The notes under the pieces: model-generated
Database searches by the model: none
What the model was told of the DNA's origin: nothing
What the model saw: only the letters and a program-made list of their open reading frames with translations
Translations under genes and position numbers: made by a program
Origin: an uncultured Faecalibacterium sp.
Lineage (GTDB): Bacteria; Bacillota; Clostridia; Oscillospirales; Ruminococcaceae
Assembly (NCBI GenBank): GCA_944385995.1
Contig: CALWZL010000016.1
Span: forward strand, 1 to 40,193
Reading direction: 5' to 3'
Length of the DNA stretch: 40,193 bases
Shown here: one piece after another, positions 1-7,938 of the stretch
Layout: the number at the start of each line of letters is the position of its first letter
Position numbering within the stretch: the stretch's first letter is position 1

Positions 1-76
1 GAGGATTAGCTCAGCTGGTTAGAGCACCTGCATCACACGCAGGGGGTCTGGGGTTCGAGTCCCTAATTCTCCACCA
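1..76 (+). tRNA. tRNA-Val (anticodon CAC), first base cut off
   Basis: The cloverleaf can be read directly. The anticodon arm is CCTGC-ATCACAC-GCAGG, giving anticodon CAC, which reads the valine codon GUG. The T arm contains GGTTCGAGTCC, and the encoded CCA end is at 74-76. The acceptor stem pairs fully only if one more G lies just before base 1, so the gene is missing its first nucleotide at the window edge. Any promoter or upstream tRNA lies outside the window. Confidence 0.93.
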
Positions 77-84
77 ATTCAAAA

Positions 85-113
85 GGCGCTGCCAGCTTGG
101 CAGCGCCTTTTTT
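85..113 (+). terminator. Rho-independent terminator after the tRNA
   Basis: There is a perfect 9-bp stem, GGCGCTGCC (85-93) with GGCAGCGCC (99-107), a 5-base loop, and then six T. It ends the tRNA transcript just before the degV promoter. Confidence 0.9.
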
Positions 114-115
114 GC

Positions 116-144
116 TTGACGCGGCCGGGAAACCGTGCTACACT
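116..144 (+). promoter_or_regulatory. Promoter of degV
   Basis: TTGACG (116-121), a 17-base spacer and TACACT (139-144), with a TG one base before the -10 box (extended -10). This is a good sigma-A type promoter placed about 60 bases before the start codon. Confidence 0.75.
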
Positions 145-204
145 CACTTGCGGGAATGGAAGAGAGCAAAAAGATCCGAGATCTGTGAAAGGAGTGGAAA
201 TGAA

Positions 205-1074
205 ATGCAACCCTATGTGATTTTTACCGAATCCACAGGCGATCTGACGCCGGCTCTGATCGAGCAGGCCGGCCTGCAGGTCCTGCCCATGAATTTCAAC
301 CTGGATGGGCAGAGCTATCTGGATTATCCCGACGGACGGGAGATCAACTCCCATACCTTTTATGAGAAGCTGCGGGCGGGCAGCACCTGCACCACCAGTC
401 AGGTTTCTCTGGCCGAGTATCAGGACGCCTTCACGCCGGTGCTGGAAGGGGGACAGGATATCCTGTACCTGGCTTTTTCCAGCGGTTTGTCCGGCACCTA
501 TCAGTCCAGCTGTGTGGCGGCTGAGATGCTCCAGGAGAAATTCCCGGACCGGCGGATTGTGAGTGTGGATTCCCGTCAGGCCAGCATGGGCGAGGGCCTG
601 TTTGCCTATCTGGTGGGCTGCAAGCGGCTGGGCGGCGCCGACATGGACACGGCCGCAGCCTATGCCCGGGAGCTGGCGCCCCAGGTCTGCGCCTGGTTCA
701 CGGTGGACGATCTGATGTTCCTCAAGCGGGGCGGACGCCTGTCCGGCGCGGCCGCTGTGGCCGGCACCTTGCTGGGCATCAAGCCGGTGCTCCATGTGGA
801 TGACGACGGTCATCTGATCGCCATGGAGAAGGTCCGGGGCCGCCGCGCCAGCCTGGATGCACTGGTCAAACACTTCCAGGCCACCGCAAGAGATATCACC
901 GGCGGCACCGTCTTTATCAGCCACGGCGACTGTCTGGAGGACTGCCAGTATGTGATGGACAAGCTCCGGGCACTGGGTGTCACCGATCTCCATCAGGGCA
1001 ATATCGGCCCGGTCATCGGCGCCCACAGCGGCCCTGGTACCGTCGCCCTGTTCTGGGTGGGCGGTCCCCGCTGA
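205..1074 (+). CDS. DegV family fatty-acid-binding protein
   Basis: This 289-residue protein has the usual DegV length and pattern: an early FTESTGDL segment, a TSQVS segment, LAFSSGLSGTYQS, VDSRQASMGEG, and LKRGGRLSG followed by LLGIKPVL. DegV proteins bind a fatty acid between two domains. In Firmicutes some (FakB) present fatty acids to the kinase FakA, so a role in uptake of exogenous fatty acids is possible but not shown here. The ATG at 205 was chosen because GGAG lies 10 bases upstream and the family begins at this point; an ATG at 200 is out of frame. The gene is alone, with its own promoter and terminator. There is no fakA beside it. Confidence 0.92.
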   Translation: MQPYVIFTESTGDLTPALIEQAGLQVLPMNFNLDGQSYLDYPDGREINSHTFYEKLRAGSTCTTSQVSLAEYQDAFTPVLEGGQDILYLAFSSGLSGTYQSSCVAAEMLQEKFPDRRIVSVDSRQASMGEGLFAYLVGCKRLGGADMDTAAAYARELAPQVCAWFTVDDLMFLKRGGRLSGAAAVAGTLLGIKPVLHVDDDGHLIAMEKVRGRRASLDALVKHFQATARDITGGTVFISHGDCLEDCQYVMDKLRALGVTDLHQGNIGPVIGAHSGPGTVALFWVGGPR

Positions 1075-1100
1075 ATTTCTGTCAATAGCAAAGCCTGGAC

Positions 1101-1138
1101 GGGCTGCCCTCCTTCGGGAGTGGCAGCCCGTTTTTTGT
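1101..1138 (+). terminator. Terminator of degV
   Basis: GGGCTGCC pairs with GGCAGCCC and the inner CTCC pairs with GGAG around a TTCG tetraloop. A run of T follows from 1131. Confidence 0.9.
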
Positions 1139-1155
1139 TTGGGGCAGAGCGCAAC

Positions 1156-1194
1156 AAAAAAGGCCGCCGCGCCATTGCCCTGGGCGCGGCGGCC
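1156..1194 (-). terminator. Terminator of the minus-strand secreted protein gene
   Basis: A 12-bp perfect stem (1162-1173 with 1183-1194, GGCCGCCGCGCC) is followed, reading the minus strand, by six T (AAAAAA at 1156-1161 on the plus strand). It lies just past the stop at 1267. Confidence 0.88.
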
Positions 1195-1266
1195 AACCGG
1201 ATGGGTCCCGGCTGATCCGACTATTTCACTGGGTTGATGCTGACAGGAAGTGTGGGGGAGGAAAAC

Positions 1267-1812
1267 TTAGGACTGGGAAACCATCCGAATCAGGGCCGCG
1301 CCGTCTGCCATATAGACATCCATGTGGGCCCACTGGCCGTCGCTGGAGACCTCCAGTTTGGTCTCGCTGCCGTCGGTGTTGACCAGGTACAGGTCATAGC
1401 CCTCGACGCTGGAAGCGGGCAGCATGACGCTGGCGGATACATTCTGCATGGCCTCGTACTCCGAATTCAGGCAGGACACCGTCATGACCCGCTCGCCGTT
1501 GTCCAGGCGGCCCTGATAGACTTCCAGACCGCCGAAGTTGGCGGTGGCGTTGTTCACCTTGGTCAGGCCGCTCTTGCCGTTGACATCACCGCACTCGGCA
1601 CAGATGGTGTAGACGTTGGTGGCACCGTAGGGGCTGGAGAACTGGACCACAATCTCGGCCCGGGCGGTGCCCTCGCAGTCGTTGGCCTGATGGTACAGGA
1701 TGTTGGCGCTGTAGTGGCTGGTGCTCTCGGCTGCAAAGCTGGAGACGGCGCCGCCGACCAGGACGCAGGCGGACAGGCTGAGCATGGCAATGGTTTTCAT
1801 CATGTTTTTCAT
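1267..1812 (-). CDS. Small secreted protein of unknown function
   Basis: The 181-residue product begins with a clear signal peptide: MKNMMK, a hydrophobic stretch of about 15 residues, then SSFA-AES as the likely cleavage site. The mature part is about 155 residues, polar and probably beta-rich, with four cysteines (DCEG, a CAEC pair and SCLN) that could form disulfides or a metal site. I do not recognise a family. The ATG at 1812 follows AGGTG at about 8 bases. An in-frame GTG at 1824 behind GGGGAG is an alternative start that adds four residues. The gene stands alone and ends in a strong terminator. No membrane anchor or sorting motif is visible, so it is probably released or held non-covalently at the surface. 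Confidence 0.7.
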   Translation of the reverse strand: MKNMMKTIAMLSLSACVLVGGAVSSFAAESTSHYSANILYHQANDCEGTARAEIVVQFSSPYGATNVYTICAECGDVNGKSGLTKVNNATANFGGLEVYQGRLDNGERVMTVSCLNSEYEAMQNVSASVMLPASSVEGYDLYLVNTDGSETKLEVSSDGQWAHMDVYMADGAALIRMVSQS

Positions 1813-2027
1813 AGTATCTTTCACCTTTCTCCCCTTGTGGGGTTTTGATTGGAATGACGGTTCAGAGGGCGGAACGCTTTGAGCGGCCGCATCACCACCT
1901 TTCCGGCTGCACAGATTGTTCTGGCGCCTGGTTCTCTGCTGTGTTCAATATCAGAATACCACCTTCAGCTTGAGTTAAGATTGACATAACCTGGACTTTT
2001 CCTTGAGTTTTGGGGCAGAGGGGAAGG

Positions 2028-4094
2028 TCAGTCTTTCTTGACCGCCACCAGAACGCGAATCTTGCCGCCGGCGGTACAGCCGAGATGGTCATACCAGCCG
2101 ATCAGGTAGTAATCCTGGGTGTTGATCTGGGACAGGGTGGTGGAGAAGTACTGGCCCTTGTACCACAGATAGACCTGCATGTCGTCGGCGGTCTCATAGA
2201 GGGTGTCGCCGCTTTTGACCGAGGCGGCCCCCAGCTGGTCGATCATCACCGGCATCAGCTGGACCATGGATTTGACGGTGCCGCTGGCGCTCTTGCCCAC
2301 CGCGACGCCGCCCGCGACAACCGGGTATTTCACCGAGGTTTGCAGGACGGTATTTTCGCCGTCGATGTAGCAGATATAGCTGGCGCCCTTGCCCAGGTAG
2401 CCCAGGATGCTGCTCAGTACGCCGCTGGTGTTGTCGGAGGCCAGGGTCAGCAGATAGCTCACAATGCTGCTGGGACTGCTGGTCAGGCTCTCCCAGAGGG
2501 TGCTGGCAATGCTGCCGTCGATGATGCCGTAGAGAATTTCACTGGTGCTGGGCAAAATGCTGTCGGCCAGACTTTCCAGGCTGTCGGTGGAAGCCGTGGT
2601 GGTGTCGGAGGTGTCGTCCACCAGGTTCACCAGGTTCCGCACATCATCCAGGACGCCATAGGTCCACAGGTCGCCGGTGACATCGTCCAGAATCAGGCGG
2701 TCAATCTCGCCCTGGTCGTTGGTGGTGTAATAGCGGACATCGTCAGCTTGCAGGATAACCCCTGCTAGGCGGCTGGGACGAATCGTCCCAGCTACACCCT
2801 CCCCAGTCGTATCCAGAATTTCCACGTCGTTGGCCAGGGGCGTGCCGGAAAGGGCGGTGCCGGTCTCGTTGAAGGTGCCGCTGGTGGATTTCTCGTCCAG
2901 GGTCTGGATGCTCTCGCCGTTTTCGTCCACCGTGATTTCCACCAGCCAGCCGGCGGGGAAGTTCAGGCTTTTGTCCACGCTGACGGTGCGGGTGACGCCG
3001 TCGCTGCAAGCCACCGTCACGCTCTGGAGCACGTCGGCGCCGTTTTCTTCCACCAGGCTCCGGGATGAGGACTGCACCACCCCGTAAAAGACCTGGTCCG
3101 CTGCCTCGCCGGTCAGAACCCGGACCACTTCGTCGTCCATGCCCAGCAGCAGGGTGACCACCTGGCCCACGCCGCCGCCGTTCAAAGAGGAGAGGACCGA
3201 TGCCGCCGCCGAAGTGCCGATGGTGTATTCGGTGCCGGCCACCGTGACGGTGGTGGGAGCGCTGGCCGAGGGACCTACAGCGGTGATCCGGCCGGCGGCC
3301 TTTTTGGAGTAGATCCAGACGGTTTGGGTGTTCTGGTTGTAGTAGTAGACATCGTACTGGTTCAGCTGGTCGGAGGAGGAGACCTCGTCGTTGCGGTAGA
3401 CCGAGGCAGGGGTAAAGGGCAGCTGGGTATTTTCACCGGCCACGAAGGGACCTTCCAGGTTTCCCATCAGGATGGAGGAGACATCGGCCCGGCCGTCGGT
3501 GACGGTGATGCCCAGGGTGTCGGCGTAGAGCTGGCCGTCGGCGGTCTGGGCGGTGAGGGCGTTGTAGAGCAGCTGGGCGCCCTGGGCGGCGGTGAGGGTG
3601 TCGCCCTGGCCGCAGGCCAGGTCATCCCGCAGACCCAGTTCGTTGGCCTTGTTCAGCTGGGCGGTGGGGAAGGTGCCGCTGAGGGTGGTGACATCGTAGC
3701 CCAGCAGGTTGAGGGCGGCGGCGCAGGCTTCCTCCAGGGTGACGGGGGTGTCGGGACGGAAGCTGCCGTCGGTATAGCCGCTCATCCAGCCCTGCTGGAC
3801 CGCGATGCGGATATAGGGGGCCAGGGCGTCAGAACCACTTACGTCCGAGAACAGGGTCCCGGTGGTTCCCAGAGAGGCGGCGCTCTCGCGGTAGGGGGAG
3901 AAGGCCGTCAGAAGCTGTGCCAGCTGACCCCGGGTCAGGGCGGTGTCGGGGTTGGCGGCCTGGTCGGAGGTCAGGCCGCCGAGGATCATGGCGGTCTGGA
4001 CCGCCGTATTGGAGCCGCTGGCCGATGCAGGGATCACCAGCATGGTACATGCGAGGCAGAAAGCCAGCAGCAGCGCGCAAAATCGTTTTCTCAT
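2028..4094 (-). CDS. Secreted SLH-domain protein, last gene of the efflux operon
   Basis: The 688-residue product has a signal peptide (MRKRFCALLLAFCLACTML, cleavage near ASASG) followed by S-layer-homology-like repeats in about the first 180 residues. The visible SLH signatures are LTRGQLAQLL, FSDVSGSDALAPYIRIAVQQGW and SGYTDGSFRPDTPVTLEEA. SLH domains hold proteins to secondary cell-wall polymers. The remaining 500 residues are rich in Thr, Ser, Val and Asp and look like extracellular beta-structure; I recognise no enzyme motif. The start at 4094 was chosen because GGGAGGAAAT lies about 10 bases upstream; the open frame before it lies inside the permease gene. It begins 22 bases after the permease stop, so it is probably co-transcribed. 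No clear terminator follows it. Confidence 0.85.
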   Translation of the reverse strand: MRKRFCALLLAFCLACTMLVIPASASGSNTAVQTAMILGGLTSDQAANPDTALTRGQLAQLLTAFSPYRESAASLGTTGTLFSDVSGSDALAPYIRIAVQQGWMSGYTDGSFRPDTPVTLEEACAAALNLLGYDVTTLSGTFPTAQLNKANELGLRDDLACGQGDTLTAAQGAQLLYNALTAQTADGQLYADTLGITVTDGRADVSSILMGNLEGPFVAGENTQLPFTPASVYRNDEVSSSDQLNQYDVYYYNQNTQTVWIYSKKAAGRITAVGPSASAPTTVTVAGTEYTIGTSAAASVLSSLNGGGVGQVVTLLLGMDDEVVRVLTGEAADQVFYGVVQSSSRSLVEENGADVLQSVTVACSDGVTRTVSVDKSLNFPAGWLVEITVDENGESIQTLDEKSTSGTFNETGTALSGTPLANDVEILDTTGEGVAGTIRPSRLAGVILQADDVRYYTTNDQGEIDRLILDDVTGDLWTYGVLDDVRNLVNLVDDTSDTTTASTDSLESLADSILPSTSEILYGIIDGSIASTLWESLTSSPSSIVSYLLTLASDNTSGVLSSILGYLGKGASYICYIDGENTVLQTSVKYPVVAGGVAVGKSASGTVKSMVQLMPVMIDQLGAASVKSGDTLYETADDMQVYLWYKGQYFSTTLSQINTQDYYLIGWYDHLGCTAGGKIRVLVAVKKD

Positions 4095-4116
4095 CTTGTC
4101 TATTTCCTCCCGGTTC

Positions 4117-5316
4117 TCAGTCATAGCGCAGGGCCTCGATGGGGTTGAGCCGCGCCGCACGCTTGGCAGGCAGGTAGCCGAACAGGATGCCGATGCCCAC
4201 CGAAACGCCAAAGGCAATGACCACCGAGCTGAGGGATGGGCTGACGGTCAGTTCCATGTCGGTCAGGACCATGGGCAAAATCTGGTTGGCGATGGCGGAG
4301 ACCAGATAGCCCAGGGCGATGCCCACCAGACCGCCCAGGGCCGAAGTGGTGGCCGCCTCGATGACGAACAGCGTCAGGATGGAGCGCTCTTTGGCGCCCA
4401 GGGCCTTGCGGATGCCGATCTCCCGGGTGCGCTCGGTGACCGACACCATCATGATGTTCATGATGCCGATGCCGCCCACCAGCAGGGAGATGGCCGCGAT
4501 GGCCGTCAGGATGGTGATGACCATATCCACCATCGAGGTCATGGTGTCCAGCATTTCGCTCATGCTGGTGACAAAGAAGCCTTCGTCCGAGTTGAGCAGC
4601 TTTGTCAGGGCGGCCTCAATGACCTCCACCCCTTCCGCGGCGTCGTTCTCGTCCACCAGAGTGACCACATAGGAATTGGCCGAGGTGCTCATGGTGATCC
4701 GAAGGGCGGTGGTATAGGGGATAAAGACGCAGTCGTCGTCGCTGCCCTCCTGGGAGGAGAGGTCCGAGACCTGGGCTTCCAGGACGCCCACGATGGTGAA
4801 TTTTTCAGGGCCCACCTTGATGGTCTGGCCGATGCCGTTGCCGCCGTAGGCCACCCGGTTCAGGTAGTCGCCGATGACGCAGACCTTTTTGTTGTCCTCC
4901 AGATCCACATACTGGATGCCCCGGCCCTCGGCGATGGTGTAATCCGCCATCCCCAGATAGGTCTCGCTGACGCCGCTGACACTGGTTTCGCCGTAGGTGT
5001 CGGTGTCGATCTTGACCGAGCCGTCCAGGCTGACCATGGGGGAAATATCCTCAAAGAGATTGGGGTTTTCCTCCACGATGTTGTAGACATCCTCAATGGA
5101 GACCATCCGGGAGCCGTAGCCCATGATGCTGACGGTCAGGGTGTTGGTGCCCATGGAGGAAAAGCTGTCCTCCATGCTGGCGGTCATGCCGTTGCCCAGG
5201 CCCACGATGACAATCACGGCCATGATGCCGATGATGATGCCCAGCATGGTCAGCAGGGTGCGGAATTTGTTGCTCCAGATGTTTTTCAGGGCCTGGCGGA
5301 AGGTCTCATAGATCAT
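4117..5316 (-). CDS. MacB/FtsX-type ABC transporter permease
   Basis: The 399-residue membrane protein has the MacB-like layout. One membrane segment lies near the N-terminus (after NIWSNKFRTLLTMLG), then comes a large extracellular domain of about 210 residues, then three membrane segments in the last third. The conserved TERTREIGIRKALGAK loop and a C-terminal PAKRAARLNPIEALRYD tail are typical of the MacB_PCD/FtsX family. Such permeases couple ATP hydrolysis to movement outside the membrane, exporting peptides, lipids or antibiotics or passing force to partners. Its ATG overlaps the stop of the ATPase gene (ATGA at 5313-5316), which suggests coupled translation. The exported substrate cannot be read from the sequence. 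Confidence 0.93.
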   Translation of the reverse strand: MIYETFRQALKNIWSNKFRTLLTMLGIIIGIMAVIVIVGLGNGMTASMEDSFSSMGTNTLTVSIMGYGSRMVSIEDVYNIVEENPNLFEDISPMVSLDGSVKIDTDTYGETSVSGVSETYLGMADYTIAEGRGIQYVDLEDNKKVCVIGDYLNRVAYGGNGIGQTIKVGPEKFTIVGVLEAQVSDLSSQEGSDDDCVFIPYTTALRITMSTSANSYVVTLVDENDAAEGVEVIEAALTKLLNSDEGFFVTSMSEMLDTMTSMVDMVITILTAIAAISLLVGGIGIMNIMMVSVTERTREIGIRKALGAKERSILTLFVIEAATTSALGGLVGIALGYLVSAIANQILPMVLTDMELTVSPSLSSVVIAFGVSVGIGILFGYLPAKRAARLNPIEALRYD

Positions 5317-6053
5317 GGGGTGGCCTCCTGTTCCGGCGTGTAATGGGGATGAGCCACCGCGTCGGGGGAGTGGGCGTCCCCGTCATAGACGATGTGGCCG
5401 TCCTCCAGCCGGATGATCCGCTCGGCCTGGACTGCAATGGAATTGTCGTGGGTAATCAGGACCACCGTGTTGCCCTGCTGGTGCAGCTTTTGGAGCATCC
5501 CCAGCACCTCCCGGCCGGTGTGGCTGTCCAGGGCGCCGGTGGGCTCGTCGGCCAGAATCACCGCCGGGTCTCCGGCCAGGGCCCGGGCAATGGAGGCCCG
5601 CTGCTGCTGGCCGCCTGAGAGCTGGCTGGGCTTGTTGTGGAGCTTTTTGCCCAGGCCCACCCGCTCCAGAGCGGTTTGGGCCCGCTGGTGCCGTTCGGCG
5701 GCGGGGACCCCGGCATACACCAGGGGAACCTCCACGTTTTCCATCAGGTCCAGCTTGGGCAGCAGGTTGTACTGCTGGAAGATGAAGCCCAGCATCTCAT
5801 TGCGGATCTCGGCCAGCTCGTTGGTGTTCATGCCGCCCACGTCCCGGCCGTTCAGCTTGTAGGTGCCCTCGGTGGGGACATCCAGACAGCCGATGATGTT
5901 CATGCAGGTGGATTTGCCCGAGCCGGACTGGCCCACAATGGCCACAAATTCGCCCTGGTTGATCTGCATTGAGATGTGATCGGCGGCCTTTACCAGGGTA
6001 TCGCCCATCTGGTAATACTTGCAGACCGCGTCGAATTCAATCAGTGCGCTCAT
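5313..6053 (-). CDS. MacB-type ABC transporter ATPase
   Basis: This is a 246-residue ATPase with all the expected motifs: Walker A GQSGSGKST (41-49), Q-loop in FIFQQYNLLP, signature LSGGQQQR (145-152), Walker B VILADEPTGALD (165-176) and the switch His in LITHD (His202). The FQQYNLLP and DEPTGALD wording is typical of the LolD/MacB/FtsE branch, which partners FtsX-type permeases. Overlaps of 4 bases on both sides (with the adaptor at 6050-6053 and the permease at 5313-5316) show a tightly coupled operon. Confidence 0.95.
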   Translation of the reverse strand: MSALIEFDAVCKYYQMGDTLVKAADHISMQINQGEFVAIVGQSGSGKSTCMNIIGCLDVPTEGTYKLNGRDVGGMNTNELAEIRNEMLGFIFQQYNLLPKLDLMENVEVPLVYAGVPAAERHQRAQTALERVGLGKKLHNKPSQLSGGQQQRASIARALAGDPAVILADEPTGALDSHTGREVLGMLQKLHQQGNTVVLITHDNSIAVQAERIIRLEDGHIVYDGDAHSPDAVAHPHYTPEQEATP

Positions 6054-7744
6054 CGCATCCCACCTCCCGGTGCTCCGCCGCCGGCCGGCATGCCGCCGCC
6101 CATGCCGCCGGGCATCATCATGCCGCTGCCGCTGCCCGAAGTGATGGTGGCGGCGTCTGCATCATAGGCGACCGTATCCCCCTCCTGGAGGCCGCTGGTG
6201 ATGGCGATGTAGTTGTCATCGCTGACGCCGGTCTCCACCTTGACGTAGACATAGCCCGCAGGGGCGCTCATGTCATCCGCTGCGTTGGCGGCGCTGGGGG
6301 AATCTTCGGTCACCAGGACGTAGCCGCCCCGGACTACGGCGGCATTGGGAACCGACAGGGCGTCGTCGGCGCTGTCCACCACAATCTGGGCGGTGGCATT
6401 CATGCCGGGCATCAGTTCGCCGTAGTCATCGATCCGAATGGTGACCGGATAGGTGGTGGTGCCGCCGGTGGTGGTGCCCGCCGAGGAGACGTTGGTCACC
6501 ACTCCCGAGAAGGTTTGGTCCGACAGGGCGTCGGCGGTGATGGTGACATCCTGGCCCTCCTGGATGGAGAGGATTTCCAGCTCATCCACCGCCAGGGTCA
6601 TTTCCAGATAACTCAGGTCGTGGATGACACAGAGGGTCTCGCTGGAGGAGGTGTCGGTGCCGATGGTTTCGCCGGCCTGGATGTTCTTCTGGATGATGGT
6701 GCCGCTGATGGGGGCGGTGATGGTGTAGTCCTCCAGGGAGTTTTCGGCGTCGTCGACCGACAGTTCGGCGCTGCGGAGGTTGTCGGAGGCGTTCTCCACC
6801 TGACGGGTCAGGCTGTCACTGGTGAGCTGGAGGATGGGGGTGTTGGCGCTGACGGTATCCCCTTCCTGGACGCAGAGGGCCGCCACGGTGCCGCTGGTTG
6901 AGGCGGTGAGGGTCTGGCTGTTCTGATAGCTGAACCGGGCCGAACCCAGGGCGCTGACCCCGTTCACCGAGGCGGTGGCGGCCTGGGACGAAGTCAGGCT
7001 GCCGCTGGTGTTGGGGACGGCGATCACCACCGACCGGACCAGCATATTGCCGGTGCTGGCGGTATCCTCCCCCGAGACCGACCGGACGGTGCCGCTGATG
7101 GTCTCATAGGTGCCGTCCAGGGTGACGGTGGCGGACTGTCCCACCGAGAACCCGGCGGCGTCCGCGGCGGGGAAACTGAGGGTCAGCAGCAGGGAGGAAT
7201 TATCCCGGATGACGGCCACCTCCTGACCGGCCGTGACGGCATCCCCGGGGGCCGCCTGGATGGATATGACGGTGCCGCTGATGTCGGTGCGGACGTACTG
7301 GGCGCTGAGGGCGTCCTCATAATCCCGCTGGGCCTGGTCGAGGGAAAGCTGGGCTTTTTCGACGCTGTTGACGGCGTCGGAGCTGTCAATGGTGTACAGG
7401 ACAGCGCCCTCTTCCACCGTGTCTCCCTCCTGGAAATCGGCGGTCAGCACGTCGCCCCGGACCAGGGATTTGACCTCGTAGGTTTCGGCCGCCTGGATGG
7501 TGCCCGACTCGCTGAATACATTCACAATGCTTCGCCGCTCGGGCTGGATCTCGATGTACTGGACTTCGCCGGAGACCTGACGGGCGGTGAGTCTGGGCAG
7601 GAGGACGGCCGCCCCTGCTGCCGCTGCACAGACCAGCAGGGCGGTCTGTTTCCAGTGGCGCTTGAGAAATGGCTTGAGGCCCTTTCCGCCCGGCGCGGCG
7701 GGATGCGGCGCGGTCGGGTCCTCCTGTTGTCTTTTTCTGAACAT
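6050..7744 (-). CDS. HlyD/MacA-type membrane-fusion adaptor of the efflux system
   Basis: The 564-residue protein has a short cytosolic N-terminus, one membrane segment (about residues 33-51), and then repeated lipoyl/barrel-sandwich elements such as VKSLVRGDVLTADFQEGDTVEEGAVLYTID. A coiled-coil hairpin (VEKAQLSLDQAQRDYEDAL) and beta-barrel parts of the RND/MacA adaptor family follow. It is longer than typical MacA (about 370-400), with a second biotinyl-lipoyl-like section near residue 290 and a Gly/Met/Pro-rich tail (MMMPGGMGGG and beyond). In Gram-positive bacteria such adaptors work with MacB-like permeases without an outer-membrane channel. AGGAGGGG precedes the ATG by about 10 bases. 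It is the first gene of the operon, downstream of a promoter with a putative response-regulator site. Confidence 0.9.
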   Translation of the reverse strand: MFRKRQQEDPTAPHPAAPGGKGLKPFLKRHWKQTALLVCAAAAGAAVLLPRLTARQVSGEVQYIEIQPERRSIVNVFSESGTIQAAETYEVKSLVRGDVLTADFQEGDTVEEGAVLYTIDSSDAVNSVEKAQLSLDQAQRDYEDALSAQYVRTDISGTVISIQAAPGDAVTAGQEVAVIRDNSSLLLTLSFPAADAAGFSVGQSATVTLDGTYETISGTVRSVSGEDTASTGNMLVRSVVIAVPNTSGSLTSSQAATASVNGVSALGSARFSYQNSQTLTASTSGTVAALCVQEGDTVSANTPILQLTSDSLTRQVENASDNLRSAELSVDDAENSLEDYTITAPISGTIIQKNIQAGETIGTDTSSSETLCVIHDLSYLEMTLAVDELEILSIQEGQDVTITADALSDQTFSGVVTNVSSAGTTTGGTTTYPVTIRIDDYGELMPGMNATAQIVVDSADDALSVPNAAVVRGGYVLVTEDSPSAANAADDMSAPAGYVYVKVETGVSDDNYIAITSGLQEGDTVAYDADAATITSGSGSGMMMPGGMGGGMPAGGGAPGGGMR

Positions 7745-7803
7745 ACTGTGTTGCCCCTCCTTTTGGGTTTGCCAGGGGGGCCGGTTCCCTCTGGACAGTT
7801 TGC

Positions 7804-7858
7804 AGTATACCGGACGATTCTTAGGATTCGCCGTAAAAAAATCTTAAGACGCCTTAAG
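7804..7858 (-). promoter_or_regulatory. Promoter of the efflux operon with OmpR-type direct repeat
   Basis: Read on the minus strand, two CTTAAG boxes (7853-7858 and 7843-7848) lie 10 bases apart. They are followed by 33 bases and then the -10 box TATACT (7809-7804). There is no good -35 box, as expected for an activated promoter. The same arrangement occurs before the response-regulator gene. Confidence 0.7.
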
Positions 7859-7883
7859 GAGGGTGAAGATTCTATGAACCCGC

Positions 7884-7928
7884 AAAAAAGCGGCGCAGCA
7901 GGCGGGGATTTCCCATCTGCTGCGCCGC
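7884..7928 (-). terminator. Terminator of the two-component system operon
   Basis: Arms GCGGCGCAGCA (7890-7900) and TGCTGCGCCGC (7918-7928) form an 11-bp stem. On the minus strand it runs into six T. It separates the kinase gene from the efflux operon promoter. Confidence 0.88.
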
Positions 7929-7938
7929 TGGGGGCGTG

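Noticed and set aside
1892-2092. 66-codon minus-strand frame between the secreted protein and SLH genes
   Set aside because: Starts inside the SLH gene in another frame and has no ribosome-binding site.
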